From: Acidovorax sp.
GTDB taxonomy: Bacteria; Pseudomonadota; Gammaproteobacteria; Burkholderiales; Burkholderiaceae_C
Direction of reading: 5' to 3'
DNA: 64,000 nt
Assembly: GCF_021287135.1 (NCBI RefSeq)
Contig: NZ_JAJTBB010000048.1
Location: 36,071-100,070, forward strand
The notes under the pieces were generated by a model that was given only the letters and a program-made list of their open reading frames with translations, was not told the origin of the DNA and ran no database searches. Positions within the stretch are counted from its first letter, which is position 1, and each line of letters starts with the position of its first letter. The translations under genes and the position numbers were made by a program. Of the stretch, positions 1-8,844 are shown piece by piece.

Positions 1-79
1 CGGGCAGGTCCTGGGCCGTGAAAAAGGGGCGGTGGCGAAACGACTCCTGGACATCGATCACTATCAGACAGGTTTTCAT
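1..79 (-). CDS. Isochorismatase-family hydrolase, N-terminal fragment
   Basis: Only the first 26 codons are in the window; the gene runs off the left edge. The fragment reads MKTCLIVIDVQESF, and the hydrophobic strand ending in DVQ with the first catalytic Asp (…IVIDVQ) is the usual opening of cysteine hydrolases of the isochorismatase/nicotinamidase superfamily. The following FRHRPFF is also common in this group. Substrate cannot be told from the fragment. It is transcribed away from the esterase gene at 312. Confidence 0.7.
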   Translation of the reverse strand, partial: MKTCLIVIDVQESFRHRPFFTAQDLP

Positions 80-260
80 GGGGTGCCTCAAGGCGTGCAG
101 TGGTTGATGCCGCTGATGGTGCCTTTGCCGGGGATCCGAAGCCGGATCGCAAAGGACAAATACCGATCAATTTACGCCAAGATGGACGCCGCGGTGCGCA
201 AGGCCCTGGAGCGGGCTGCGTTCGAGCGAGAGCGCCCGCCGCCAGAAGCTGGTATGGTGG

Positions 261-281
261 TCAGGGTTTTCCCTGATTTTT
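261..281 (+). terminator. Terminator-like hairpin upstream of the esterase gene
   Basis: TCAGGG, TTTT, CCCTGA forms a perfect 6-bp stem with a four-base loop and is followed by TTTTTCC. It ends about 30 bases before the esterase start. It could be a weak terminator or an attenuator in the esterase leader. The rest of the 80-311 gap shows no convincing gene. Confidence 0.35.
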
Positions 282-311
282 CCTCCCACACCCCATTCCC
301 TGCCCCTGCCC

Positions 312-1427
312 ATGCCACGCCGCTCCCGGCTCTTCTCCTTGTCCGCGTGGACCCGCACCTACCAGCGCAGCCTCAAGGCCTTTGCCCAGGCGGCCCGGGC
401 TGCGCGGCCGGCACCCGCCAAGGTGGCCGCCCCGCGCCGCGCTGCGGCCGTGGCATCGGCGGCGGCAGCGGCGGCGGCAGCGGGCGCGCGGCGCAGGCCG
501 GGCCGCCCGGCCCCGGCGCGCGGGGAATGGCTGTCGGGCATTGCGCCGGGGCCGGCCGGCGCGCGGCGCTACCAGCTCTACATTCCCCCCGCGCTGGGGC
601 TGCGCCCGGGCGAGACCTTGCCCTTGCTTGTCATGCTGCACGGCTGCGGGCAGACGGCGCGCGACCTGGCGGCCGCCACGCGCATGAACCGGCTGGCGGC
701 CCGGGAGCGGTTCCTGGTGCTCTACCCCGAGCAGGAGCGCGTGGCCAACGCCCACGGCTGCTGGAACTGGTTCGAGCGCCGCAATGGCAAGGCCGAGGCC
801 GAAGCTGCCACGCTGCTGGCGGCCGTGGACCAGGTGGCGCGCCGCCATCCGGTGGACCCGTCCCGTGTGGCCGTGGCCGGCCTGTCCGCGGGCGGCAGCA
901 TGGCCGTGCTGATGGCCGCGCTGTACCCGCAGCGGTTCTGCGCCGTGGCCATGCATTCGGGCGTGGCGCCCGGCACGGCGGAATCCGCCGCCACCGCTCT
1001 CGCGGCGATGAACGGGCGGCGTGCCGCGCACCTGCCGGACCCGGTGGCCGCGCCGCGCAAGGCCGACGCGGGTGCGATGGCGAACGGGAGCGACGGCGTG
1101 GCGTTGCCGCCGCTGCTGGTGGTGCATGGCGATGCCGACGGCGTTGTCTCGGTGCGCAACGCGGCCGACACCGCCACGCTGTGGGCCCAGGCGCTGGGCG
1201 CACGGCCCGGGGCGCTGCGCACGCTGCAGCGCGGCCGGCGCTATGCGACACGGGTCACGGAGTTCAAGGCGCGGGGCCGGGCGGTGGTGGTGCTGCGCGA
1301 AGTCGTGGGGCTGGCGCACGCCTGGAGCGGCGGCGCCCCGCGGCGCCCCTACAGCGACCCGGCCGGCCCCGACGCCTCGGCCCTGGTGTGGGCCTTTGTG
1401 GCGCGCCACTTCGCCAAAGTCCGGTAA
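312..1427 (+). CDS. PHB depolymerase-type esterase (alpha/beta hydrolase)
   Basis: A 371-residue alpha/beta hydrolase of the type 1 short-chain polyhydroxyalkanoate depolymerase / LpqC esterase family. The oxyanion region LLVMLHGCGQ is near residues 105-114, the lipase box GLSAGGS has the likely nucleophile Ser192, the acid is in HGDADGVV (about Asp276), and the histidine is in GLAHAWSGG (His336). The first 75 residues are Arg/Ala-rich and poorly conserved; no clear signal peptide is visible, so an intracellular or linker-like N-terminus is possible and the true start may be further in. It stands alone on the plus strand. The polymer or ester substrate is not known from sequence. Confidence 0.85.
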   Translation: MPRRSRLFSLSAWTRTYQRSLKAFAQAARAARPAPAKVAAPRRAAAVASAAAAAAAAGARRRPGRPAPARGEWLSGIAPGPAGARRYQLYIPPALGLRPGETLPLLVMLHGCGQTARDLAAATRMNRLAARERFLVLYPEQERVANAHGCWNWFERRNGKAEAEAATLLAAVDQVARRHPVDPSRVAVAGLSAGGSMAVLMAALYPQRFCAVAMHSGVAPGTAESAATALAAMNGRRAAHLPDPVAAPRKADAGAMANGSDGVALPPLLVVHGDADGVVSVRNAADTATLWAQALGARPGALRTLQRGRRYATRVTEFKARGRAVVVLREVVGLAHAWSGGAPRRPYSDPAGPDASALVWAFVARHFAKVR

Positions 1428-1437
1428 AAACACGTTG

Positions 1438-1484
1438 CAGCGCCCGGCTGGTGGGCGCTGGCAGCTATGAAAAACATAGCTTGC
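1438..1484. repeat. Dispersed palindromic repeat, family A (copy 1)
   Basis: CAGCGCCC / GGGCGCTG form an 8-bp stem, followed by GCAGCTATGAAAAACATAGCT. It lies between the convergent esterase and AI-2E permease genes and touches the permease stop codon, so it may also act as a bidirectional terminator. Confidence 0.6.
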
Positions 1485-2638
1485 TAGACCAGCCGCGCCG
1501 CCACCAGCTCCTTCTTCAGGTAGGCATAGAACAGCGGCGCCGCCACCAGACCGGCGGGCCCGAACACCGCCTCGGCCACGAACATCACGGACAGCAGCTC
1601 CCACACGCCCATCTGCGTGCGGCGGCCGACGACCTTGGCGTTGATCACGTACTCGGCCTTGTGGATCAGGATCAGAAAGCCCAGGCAGGCGGCCGCGGCC
1701 AGCGGCGACACCGACAGCCCCACGATGGTCAGCACCGCGTTGCACACCAGGTTGCCCACGATGGGCACCAGCCCCGCCACAAAGGTGAAGGTGATCAGCA
1801 CCGGCGTGTAGGGCAGCTCGACCCCCCACCACGGCAGCACGAACAGCAGGAAGAGGGCGGTGAGCAGCGTGTTGAAGGCAGCGATCCAGAACTGCGCCGC
1901 CACGATCTGGCGGAAGGCCTCGCCGAACAGCAGAATGCGCTGGCGCAGCTGCTCTGCCAGCGGCCCGAGCGGGCCGCCCAGCGGGCGCACGGCGGCCAGG
2001 GCCCCGATCAGCAGCCCGACATAGGCAAACAGCACCCCGGCCAGCCAGGCGCGTCCGGCCATGGCCAGCGCCCCGGCCTTGGCGCCCAGGTAGCTGGCCA
2101 GCACGCGCTGCAGTTCGGCGGCGCCGTCGGGCAGGTGGCTGGCCATGTCGGCGGGCAGCTTCTGGCGCAGCTCGAGCACCGTGCGGGCCATGTAGGTGAG
2201 CAGCTCCTGGTACTGGTGCGGTGCGGCAACCAGGTAGCCCCGGGAATGGGTCAGCCCCAGCCCCAGCAGCACCAGCGGCAGCAGCATGACGAGGGCGGCG
2301 GCCATGATTTGCGCCAGCCGGAGGGTGCGGGGCGCCGGGGCCGGCTGCCGCACCATGGGGGCCGCCAGGGACGCAAACCACCGCGTCAGCGCGCGGGTCA
2401 GCAGAAAACCCAGGCACACGCACAGCAGGCCGGGCAGCAGCCCGCGCCACATCACCAGCAGCAGCGTGCCGGCCATCAGCCCGTAGCTGGCGATCTCCAC
2501 GCCACGGTGGGCGCGCTCCGTGTCCGCGGCGCCGTCAAGCACTGCGGGGTGCGGGCCGCTTTCGCCGGGCGTGGGCGGCACGGGTTCTGCCGCGGAAGGC
2601 AGGGCGGGCTGGGCGGGCAGGGGGGAGCGTGATGCCAT
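1484..2638 (-). CDS. AI-2E family transporter (YdiK/PerM-like permease)
   Basis: A 384-residue polytopic membrane protein of the AI-2E exporter/PerM family. After a Pro/Glu-rich cytoplasmic tail of about 45 residues there are paired hydrophobic segments (about residues 50-110), a soluble middle section rich in amphipathic helix, and the C-terminal membrane bundle with FVAGLVPIVGNLVCNAVLT and the family-typical GVWELLSVMFVAEAVFGPAGLVAAPLFYAY. It follows purM on the same strand after a 92-base gap and is probably cotranscribed. The transported solute is unknown; members range from AI-2 to Na+/H+ exchange, so the name is only a family label. Confidence 0.85.
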   Translation of the reverse strand: MASRSPLPAQPALPSAAEPVPPTPGESGPHPAVLDGAADTERAHRGVEIASYGLMAGTLLLVMWRGLLPGLLCVCLGFLLTRALTRWFASLAAPMVRQPAPAPRTLRLAQIMAAALVMLLPLVLLGLGLTHSRGYLVAAPHQYQELLTYMARTVLELRQKLPADMASHLPDGAAELQRVLASYLGAKAGALAMAGRAWLAGVLFAYVGLLIGALAAVRPLGGPLGPLAEQLRQRILLFGEAFRQIVAAQFWIAAFNTLLTALFLLFVLPWWGVELPYTPVLITFTFVAGLVPIVGNLVCNAVLTIVGLSVSPLAAAACLGFLILIHKAEYVINAKVVGRRTQMGVWELLSVMFVAEAVFGPAGLVAAPLFYAYLKKELVAARLV

Positions 2639-2730
2639 GCGCTGTCACCAACATTCAAGACAGGCCGCCGCCCGCCGCTGCAGGTCCGGGCCGGTGCGCG
2701 GCACGGTGCGGCGGGGTGGGCGCCGGGCCG

Positions 2731-3774
2731 TCAGGCCACCACCACGGCCGCGCCTTCGCCGCGCGGCGCAATCGTGCCGATGGTGTACACCTGCTCGCCC
2801 GCAGCACGCAGCGTGGCGGCCGTGGCCTCGGCGGCGGCAGCGTCCACCACCACCACCATGCCGATGCCGTTGTTGAACGTGCGGTTCATCTCGATGTCGT
2901 CGATGCCGGCGGTCTTTTGCAGCCAGGCAAACAGCTCGGTCTGGGGCCAGCTGCCCTTCTTCAGGTGGGCGGCCGTGCCCTCGGGCAGCACGCGGGGAAT
3001 GTTCTCCAGCAGGCCGCCGCCGGTGATGTGCGCCAGGGCCTTGATCGGGTGTTGTGCCAGCGCGGCCAGCACGTTCTTCACGTACAGGCGGGTGGGTTCC
3101 ATGATGGCCTGCTTGAAGGGCTTGCCGTCCAGCGTGGCGGGAGCGCTGCTGCCGGCGCGCTCGATGCACTTGCGCACCAGGCTGAAGCCGTTGGAGTGCA
3201 CACCGGCCGAGGCCAGGCCCAGCACCACGTCGCCGGGCTTCACATCCTTGCCGGTGAGGATCTTGCTCTTTTCGACCGCGCCCACGGCAAAGCCGGCCAG
3301 GTCGTATTCGCCCGCAGGGTACATGCCGGGCATCTCGGCCGTTTCGCCGCCGATGAGGGCGCAGCCCGACAGCTCGCAGCCCTTGGCGATGCCGCCGACC
3401 ACGGCGGCGGCCGTGTTCACGTCGAGCTTGCCGCAGGCGAAGTAGTCCAGGAAGAACAGGGGCTCGGCGCCTTGCACCAGCACGTCGTTCACGCTCATGG
3501 CCACCAGGTCGATGCCCACGGTGTCGTGCATGTTCCATTCAAACGCCAGCTTGAGCTTGGTGCCCACGCCGTCGGTGCCCGACACCAGCACCGGCTCCTG
3601 GTAGCGCTTGGGCACTTCGAACAGCGCGCCAAAACCGCCGATGCCCGCCAGCACGCCTTCGCGCATCGTCTTCTTGGCCAGCGGCTTGATGCGCTCGACC
3701 AGTGCGTCGCCCGCGTCGATGTCAACGCCGGCGTCTTTGTAGGAAATGGGGGTGGAGGCGGAGGAAGAGCTCAT
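2731..3774 (-). CDS. purM: Phosphoribosylformylglycinamidine cyclo-ligase (AIR synthetase)
   Basis: Makes 5-aminoimidazole ribonucleotide from FGAM and ATP in de novo purine synthesis. At 347 residues it matches the family length. Characteristic stretches are [51 protein letters not shown] and the C-terminal [18 protein letters not shown]. The start [16 protein letters not shown] was chosen because family homology begins there; the frame is open much further upstream. It is divergent from hda and leads a transcript that probably includes the AI-2E permease. Confidence 0.97.
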   Translation of the reverse strand: MSSSSASTPISYKDAGVDIDAGDALVERIKPLAKKTMREGVLAGIGGFGALFEVPKRYQEPVLVSGTDGVGTKLKLAFEWNMHDTVGIDLVAMSVNDVLVQGAEPLFFLDYFACGKLDVNTAAAVVGGIAKGCELSGCALIGGETAEMPGMYPAGEYDLAGFAVGAVEKSKILTGKDVKPGDVVLGLASAGVHSNGFSLVRKCIERAGSSAPATLDGKPFKQAIMEPTRLYVKNVLAALAQHPIKALAHITGGGLLENIPRVLPEGTAAHLKKGSWPQTELFAWLQKTAGIDDIEMNRTFNNGIGMVVVVDAAAAEATAATLRAAGEQVYTIGTIAPRGEGAAVVVA

Positions 3775-4069
3775 GGATGGTTCGTGCTGGTGGGCCCGCG
3801 TGCCGGGCTGTAAGCTGGGGATTTTAAGGGCCGCGGTCCCCACAGGGCCAAAGTCCCCATGGGCGCACCGCCTCAGCCAGGCCTCCGGCCGGGGCGCCGC
3901 AGGCGGCCACTGGCGGCAGACTAAAATCGTGCGCTGTCGCTTCCCTCCCACCGCAGTCACCTCCGGCTGGCGCCTTTCAGACTCCCGTGATGCCGTTCCC
4001 TTTCCTGTTGTTTGCCGCCGCTCCCGCTCCGTCCGCCGCAGGCCCGCACGGGCTGCCTGGGTGCCGCGC
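3775..4069. promoter_or_regulatory. Divergent purM / hda promoter region
   Basis: This 295-base gap separates two outward-facing genes and holds no gene I can support. TAAAAT-like -10 boxes lie at 3922-3927 on the plus strand (for hda) and at 3821-3826 on the minus strand (for purM). I could not assign good -35 boxes, so both promoters are tentative. Confidence 0.4.
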
Positions 4070-4771
4070 ATGAAGCAGCTGGCCCTGGACATCGGCCTGG
4101 CCACCGGCCCCACGCTGGAGCGGTTTTTCGCCGGGCCCAACGAGGCCGCGTTGCAGCACTTGCGCCTGGCCGTGGGCAGTGGCGACCCCGGCGCCGCACC
4201 CCGCTCGCCGGTGCCCACCTACCTCTGGGGCGAGCCCGGCAGCGGCAAAAGCCATTTGCTGCGGGCCGTGCGGCAGGCCTTGCGCGAGCAGGGCACGGCC
4301 GTGGGCTGGCTGGACCCCAGCGTGTCCGAGCCGCCCGAGTTTGACGAGCGCTGGGGCGCCGTGGTGATGGACGACACGCACCTGTACAGCACCGCCCAGC
4401 AGGCCACGGCCTTCAACTGGTTCGTCAACGCCCTGAACCCCGCCACCGGACCCCAGCGCTGGGTGCTGGCCGCCGGCAATGTGCCGCCGGCCGACCTGCC
4501 GCTGCGCGACGACCTGCGCAGCCGCCTGGGCTGGGGCCACGTGTTCCAGCTGCAGCTGCTGGGCGAGCCCGAACGCCGCGCCGTGCTGCGCCAGGAGGCC
4601 GATGCGCGCGGCGTGTTCCTGGGCGACGACGTGATGGACTACATGCTCAAGCGCTTTTCGCGTGACCTGGGCAGCCTGATGCAGTTGCTGGACCAGCTCG
4701 ACGCCTTTGCGCTGCGCACCCAGCGGGCCATCACGATCCCCCTGCTCAAGACCATGCTGGAAACGCAATGA
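4070..4771 (+). CDS. hda: DnaA regulatory inactivator Hda
   Basis: A 233-residue DnaA-like AAA+ protein that, with the DNA-loaded sliding clamp, triggers ATP hydrolysis by DnaA and limits re-initiation. The N-terminus MKQLALDI carries the clamp-binding QLxLxI-type motif, which supports the ATG at 4070 over earlier in-frame starts. Walker A is GEPGSGKS (54-61) and Walker B is VVMDD (98-102). It lacks the DnaA DNA-binding domain IV, as expected. It is divergent from purM and is followed by a strong terminator. Confidence 0.95.
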   Translation: MKQLALDIGLATGPTLERFFAGPNEAALQHLRLAVGSGDPGAAPRSPVPTYLWGEPGSGKSHLLRAVRQALREQGTAVGWLDPSVSEPPEFDERWGAVVMDDTHLYSTAQQATAFNWFVNALNPATGPQRWVLAAGNVPPADLPLRDDLRSRLGWGHVFQLQLLGEPERRAVLRQEADARGVFLGDDVMDYMLKRFSRDLGSLMQLLDQLDAFALRTQRAITIPLLKTMLETQ

Positions 4772-4781
4772 CACGGTGCTC

Positions 4782-4808
4782 CGGCCGAGCCGCTTCGGCC
4801 GTTTTTTT
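4782..4808 (+). terminator. Rho-independent terminator after hda
   Basis: CGGCCGA pairs with TCGGCCG around a six-base loop and is followed by seven T residues. It ends 16 bases before the next gene and separates hda from the HAD-pcnB-folK operon. Confidence 0.85.
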
Positions 4809-4823
4809 GTTCCTACTGCTTGA

Positions 4824-5528
4824 ATGACCCCTGATCCACGCCCTCTGCGGCTTGCGCTGTTCGACCTGGACCACACGCTGCTGCCCCTGGACTCCGACTA
4901 CGAATGGGGCGAGTTCACCATCCGCATCGGCTGGAACGACCCTGTCGAGTTCGCGCGCCGCAACGACGAGTTCTATGCCCACTACCAGGCCGGCACGCTG
5001 GACGTGCACGACTATGTGCGCTTTGCCACCGAGGCCGTGCGCGAGCGCGGCCCCGAGGCCGCGGCCGCGGCCCATGCGCAGTTCATGCGTGAGGTGATCG
5101 GCCCGGCCATCCGCCCGCAGGCACTGGACCTCATCCGCCAGCACCAGGCCGCGGGCGACACGGTGCTCATCGTCACCGCCACCAATGAATTCGTGACCCG
5201 CCCCATCGCCCGGGCCCTGGGCGTGGGCGATGAAGCGCTGCTGGCCGTGCAGCTGGTGCGCGACCCGCACACCGGCTGGTACACCGGCGAGATCGACGGC
5301 GTGCCCACCATGCGCGAGGGCAAGGTGCGCCGCATGGAGCAGTGGCTGGCCGAGCGCCAGCGCAGCTGGGCCGACGTGCAGAGCACGTTCTACAGCGACT
5401 CCATGAACGACGTGCCCCTGCTCGAAAAAGTCAACCACCCCGTGGCCACCAACCCCGACCCGCGCCTGCGCGCGCTGGCCCAGGAGCGCGGCTGGCGCAT
5501 ACTGGACCTGTTCAACACCCACCCATGA
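4824..5528 (+). CDS. HAD-IB family phosphatase (SerB-like)
   Basis: A 234-residue haloacid dehalogenase-superfamily hydrolase. Motif I is FDLDHTLL (Asp nucleophile), motif II is IVTATN, the motif III lysine is in REGKVRRMEQWL and motif IV is FYSDSMNDVPLLEKV. The alpha-helical cap after motif I marks subfamily IB, the phosphoserine-phosphatase-like group. The substrate is uncertain. Its stop overlaps the pcnB start (ATGA), so it is translationally coupled to RNA polyadenylation and folate genes in a block common in Burkholderiales. Confidence 0.9.
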   Translation: MTPDPRPLRLALFDLDHTLLPLDSDYEWGEFTIRIGWNDPVEFARRNDEFYAHYQAGTLDVHDYVRFATEAVRERGPEAAAAAHAQFMREVIGPAIRPQALDLIRQHQAAGDTVLIVTATNEFVTRPIARALGVGDEALLAVQLVRDPHTGWYTGEIDGVPTMREGKVRRMEQWLAERQRSWADVQSTFYSDSMNDVPLLEKVNHPVATNPDPRLRALAQERGWRILDLFNTHP

Positions 5529-7159
5529 TCAAGAAGTTCATCGACAAACTGCTGGCCAAGACGACCGGCGCAGGCAGCCGCAAGCCCCGCTTCGGCAAGC
5601 GCGAGGAGGTGCCCGCGGCAGTGCACGGCATCAACCCCGAGCTGGTGGACCGCCGCGCCGTGGAGGTCGTGCAGACGCTGCAGCAGGCGGGCTTCGAGGC
5701 CTACATCGTGGGCGGCGCCGTGCGCGACCTGCTGCTGGGCCTGCGCCCCAAGGACTTCGACGTGGCCACCAACGCCACGCCCGAGCAGGTCAAGGGGCTG
5801 TTCCGCCGCGCCTTCATCATCGGCAAGCGCTTTCGCATCGTGCACGTGGTGCACGGCCGGGGCCGCGAGCACGAGGTGATCGAGGTCTCCACCTTCCGCG
5901 CCTACATGGACAACGCTGCGGCCGAGCAGGTCAGCGGCAACGAGAAGACCAGCAAGCACCAGCTTGCCGGCATGCAGCACGCGGTGGACGCCAGCGGCCG
6001 CGTGCTGCGCGACAACGTCTGGGGTCCGCAGGACGAGGACGCCACGCGCCGCGACTTCACCGTCAACGCCATGTACTACGACCCGGCCAGCCAGGTGGTG
6101 GTGGACTACCACAAGGGCATCCAGGACGCGCGCAAGAAAGTGCTGCGCATGATTGGCGACCCGGCCACCCGCTACCGCGAAGACCCGGTGCGCATCATCC
6201 GTGCCGTGCGCTTTGCCGCCAAGCTCAGCGGCCTGGGCTTTGCGCTGGAGCCCAAGACCGCCGCGCCCCTGGTGCAGTCGCAGGCGCTGCTGGCCGACGT
6301 GCCGCAAAGCCGCATGTTTGACGAAATGCTCAAGCTGCTGCAGACGGGCCATGCCATCGCCACCATCGAACAGCTGCGCAAGCTGGGCCTGGCCAAGGGC
6401 ATCTACCCGCTGCTGGACGTGGCGGTGGAACGCGCCGACACGCCGTTCGTAAAAGCCGCGCTGGCCGACACCGACCGCCGCGTGCAGGAGGGCAAGCCCG
6501 TGGCGCCCAGCTTCCTGCTGGCCTGCGTGCTGTGGGCCGACGTGCGCGAGGGCTGGGAGGCGCGCCTGGCGCGGCGCGAGCACCCGTTCCCGGCGCTGCA
6601 GGAGGCGATTGACGAGGTGTTCGACCGCCGCATCGGCGACGTGTCGGGCCGTGGCAAGCTGGCCGCCGACATGCGCGAGATCTGGGTCATGCAGCCGCGC
6701 TTTGAAAAGCGCGTGGGCAGCACCCCGTTTGGCATGGTGCTGCAGCCGCGCTTCCGTGCAGGCTTCGACTTCCTGCGGCTGCGCGCCGACGTGGGGGAAA
6801 TCAACGAGGCGCTGGCCGAATGGTGGCAGGACTTCCAGGCCGCCGATGACGAGCGCCGTGAAGACCTGATGGACCAGGCCAAGGAAGAGCAGCGCTCGCG
6901 CCAAAAGGCGCAGCAGCCCGTGGTCAAGCGCGTGCCGCGCGCCACCCCGGCCGCCGATCCGCGCAGGCTGCCCCGCGGTGAAGACTCCACGGCGGACGCC
7001 GGCTCCGGGGCCGGCCCGGCCGATGGTGACGATGCTGAATTCCCCGCTGACAGCGGCGCTCCCAAGAAGCGCCGCCGCCGTCGCCGCAAGCCCGGTGGTG
7101 GCGCTGGCGGCAGCGGTGGAGAGGGTGGCGATGCGCCCGGCGTGGCCGCGGATGCCTAA
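5525..7159 (+). CDS. pcnB: Poly(A) polymerase I
   Basis: Adds 3' poly(A) tails that mark RNA for decay. It is 544 residues long. The class II nucleotidyltransferase core shows YIVGGAVRDLLLG, the metal-binding KDFDVATNA and the ATRRDFTVNAMYYDP motif. The tRNA-CCA transferase is the main look-alike; the KRFRIVHV stretch and the long basic tail favour PcnB. The last 110 residues are low complexity and end in KKRRRRRRKP, likely an RNA-contacting tail. The start ATG overlaps the HAD stop and the end overlaps folK by 8 bases. Confidence 0.95.
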   Translation: MIKKFIDKLLAKTTGAGSRKPRFGKREEVPAAVHGINPELVDRRAVEVVQTLQQAGFEAYIVGGAVRDLLLGLRPKDFDVATNATPEQVKGLFRRAFIIGKRFRIVHVVHGRGREHEVIEVSTFRAYMDNAAAEQVSGNEKTSKHQLAGMQHAVDASGRVLRDNVWGPQDEDATRRDFTVNAMYYDPASQVVVDYHKGIQDARKKVLRMIGDPATRYREDPVRIIRAVRFAAKLSGLGFALEPKTAAPLVQSQALLADVPQSRMFDEMLKLLQTGHAIATIEQLRKLGLAKGIYPLLDVAVERADTPFVKAALADTDRRVQEGKPVAPSFLLACVLWADVREGWEARLARREHPFPALQEAIDEVFDRRIGDVSGRGKLAADMREIWVMQPRFEKRVGSTPFGMVLQPRFRAGFDFLRLRADVGEINEALAEWWQDFQAADDERREDLMDQAKEEQRSRQKAQQPVVKRVPRATPAADPRRLPRGEDSTADAGSGAGPADGDDAEFPADSGAPKKRRRRRRKPGGGAGGSGGEGGDAPGVAADA

Positions 7160-7622
7160 CCACACGGCGTACATCGGCCTGGGTGCCAACCTGGGCGACG
7201 CGCCCGCGGCCTTGCGTGCCGCCGTGCAGGCCCTGGCCGCGCTGCCAAGCACGCAGCGGCTGCAGTGCTCGGCGCTGTACCGCAGCGCCCCGGTGGACGC
7301 CACGGGACCTGATTTCTACAACGCCGTGGTGGCCCTGCGCACCAGCCTGCCACCGCAGGAGCTGCTCGCGGCCCTGCAGTCCATCGAGGCCGCCGCGGGC
7401 CGCGAACGCCCCTACCGCAACGCCCCGCGCACGCTAGACCTGGACATCCTGCTCATCGATGACCAGGTCATCCACACCCCCACGCTGACCGTGCCGCACC
7501 CGCGCATGCGCGAGCGGGCCTTTGTGCTGCTGCCGCTGGCGGAAATTGCGCCCGCACGGGTGCGCGCCGAGTGGCTGCAGGCCGTGCGCGACCAGCGCAT
7601 TGAGCGCCTGGAAGCCGTCTGA
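7152..7622 (+). CDS. folK: 2-amino-4-hydroxy-6-hydroxymethyldihydropteridine diphosphokinase
   Basis: HPPK transfers pyrophosphate from ATP to 6-hydroxymethyl-dihydropterin in folate synthesis. It is 156 residues with YIGLGANLGD at the N-terminus, RPYRNAPRTLDLDILL (metal-binding DLD) and PHPRMRERAFVLLPLAEIAP. The start MPNHTAYIGLG overlaps the pcnB 3' end by 8 bases. In many relatives panB follows; here an unrelated region follows instead. Confidence 0.95.
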   Translation: MPNHTAYIGLGANLGDAPAALRAAVQALAALPSTQRLQCSALYRSAPVDATGPDFYNAVVALRTSLPPQELLAALQSIEAAAGRERPYRNAPRTLDLDILLIDDQVIHTPTLTVPHPRMRERAFVLLPLAEIAPARVRAEWLQAVRDQRIERLEAV

Positions 7623-7692
7623 GGAAATAGCGGGCCATGCCGCCACTCTGCGTGGGGGCGGGGCGGCACACCCCTGGTTTCCATGACTGTTT

Positions 7693-7749
7693 CGCTATTC
7701 TTTTAATAGCTGCCTGCGCTTATTCCATAAGCGCCAGGGGCGAAAATGC
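7693..7749. repeat. Dispersed palindromic repeat, family A (copy 2)
   Basis: AATAGCTGCCTGCGCTT and ATAAGCGCCAGGGGCG flank a short loop. It lies in the gap between folK and the convergent ankyrin gene and marks the left border of the 7.8-12.5 kb island. Confidence 0.7.
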
Positions 7750-7788
7750 TCAGTGGCAGCCTACCCCGGCATTCCCCATCGTTTTTGC

Positions 7789-8610
7789 TCAGGCGAGTGA
7801 TGTGAACTCCGGCAGGGTACGCCCTGTCTCCAGCATGGCGATGATGCGATCCACCTGACCGCTCAGGTTCTTTTCCCTTTTGAACTCCTTGGTATGGCGC
7901 GCCACATCCAGCAGGGTTTTGTCTTTAGACACCGGCGTGGAGGGGTCTGCGCCCCGCGCCAGCAGCGCACCCACGGCCAGGTCGCTGCCGGAGGTGACCG
8001 CCGTCCGCAACGGTGTGAGGCGCAGCGCGCTGGTATCGGGCGTGTTGACGTCGCGTGACAGGCGGATCAGCTCGGGCACATAGCGGTTGTTGCCCATGCA
8101 GATGATGTGCAGTATCCGCAAGGAGTCGTCCCAGGGCGCGTCCACGTCGACCACGCCAGCGTCCAGAATGCGCCGGAACAGGGCGTCGGATCGCGCATCC
8201 AGCTCGCGCTCATGCAGCTGCGTCAGGCGCAGCACCGGCATGTGGTCCTTGGTGGTGGAGTGGATGGCCGCGCCCAGGTCCAGCGCGGCCATCACGGCCT
8301 CGTGGCAGCCGGGCCGCCACAGCGCAGCCACCGTCAGCGGCTCGACCGAACCGTAGGTCTTCTGTGCCACCAGGGCGTTGTGGTACAGCGGCATGCCCGC
8401 TTCGGCCAGCAGGTGCACCATCTCCAGGTCATTCCCTTCGACGGCCAGAACCATCGGGTAGGTGTCTTCCCAGCGCTCGCCCTGCCACAGGGCCTTGGGA
8501 TCGCCGCCGCCCGCCAGCCAGCGGCGCACGGCAGCGTAGTCCCTGGCCTGTACGGCGGCCTGCAGCGCGCGCTGCGAGGTGAGCAGGGCCAATCGTTCGT
8601 TTCTTTTCAT
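7789..8610 (-). CDS. Ankyrin-repeat protein of unknown function
   Basis: A 273-residue protein with degenerate ankyrin repeats. Recognisable units are LQAAVQARDYAAVRRWLAGG (about 16-35), LAVEGNDLEMVHLLAEAGMPLY, LTPLRTAVTSGSDLAVGALLARGADPS and KTLLDVARHTKEF. No signal peptide or membrane segment is seen, so it is probably cytoplasmic. It is divergent from the four-gene plus-strand set at 8845-12481, with an inverted repeat between them. Ankyrin proteins often bind partner proteins and sometimes serve as immunity factors, but nothing here proves that role. Confidence 0.75.
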   Translation of the reverse strand: MKRNERLALLTSQRALQAAVQARDYAAVRRWLAGGGDPKALWQGERWEDTYPMVLAVEGNDLEMVHLLAEAGMPLYHNALVAQKTYGSVEPLTVAALWRPGCHEAVMAALDLGAAIHSTTKDHMPVLRLTQLHERELDARSDALFRRILDAGVVDVDAPWDDSLRILHIICMGNNRYVPELIRLSRDVNTPDTSALRLTPLRTAVTSGSDLAVGALLARGADPSTPVSKDKTLLDVARHTKEFKREKNLSGQVDRIIAMLETGRTLPEFTSLA

Positions 8611-8663
8611 GGTGATGTGCAGTCCCTTCGAGCAGGCTCTTGGAAGGACCAGGGGCCTGTCGC

Positions 8664-8714
8664 GTTGTCAGAGCCGCCATTTTGCAAGCGCAACGCCGGT
8701 TGGCGGCTGACAAC
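8664..8714. promoter_or_regulatory. Long inverted repeat in the ankyrin / 8845 divergent region
   Basis: The left arm GTTGTCAGAGCCGCCA (8664-8679) and right arm TGGCGGCTGACAAC (8701-8714) pair over 14 bp with a two-base bulge; the loop contains TTGCAAGCGCAA, itself a small palindrome. It sits 54 bases before the ankyrin start and 130 before the next gene, so it could be an operator or an RNA hairpin. Confidence 0.45.
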
Positions 8715-8844
8715 TTGTCCACCGCGAGAGGTCTGGAATGGGCGCATTTCTCCGTATATTCCCTGGGGCCTGAGCCGGCGGCAAAAAGCGTGACTTCACA
8801 CGCCGCATCACGGGCCGGAAATCGCAATATCCAGGAAGGAAACC

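Noticed and set aside
32-2632. An 866-codon plus-strand open frame
   Set aside because: It runs through the esterase in another frame and antisense to the AI-2E permease, with repetitive Gly/Arg/Gln/His composition typical of a shadow.
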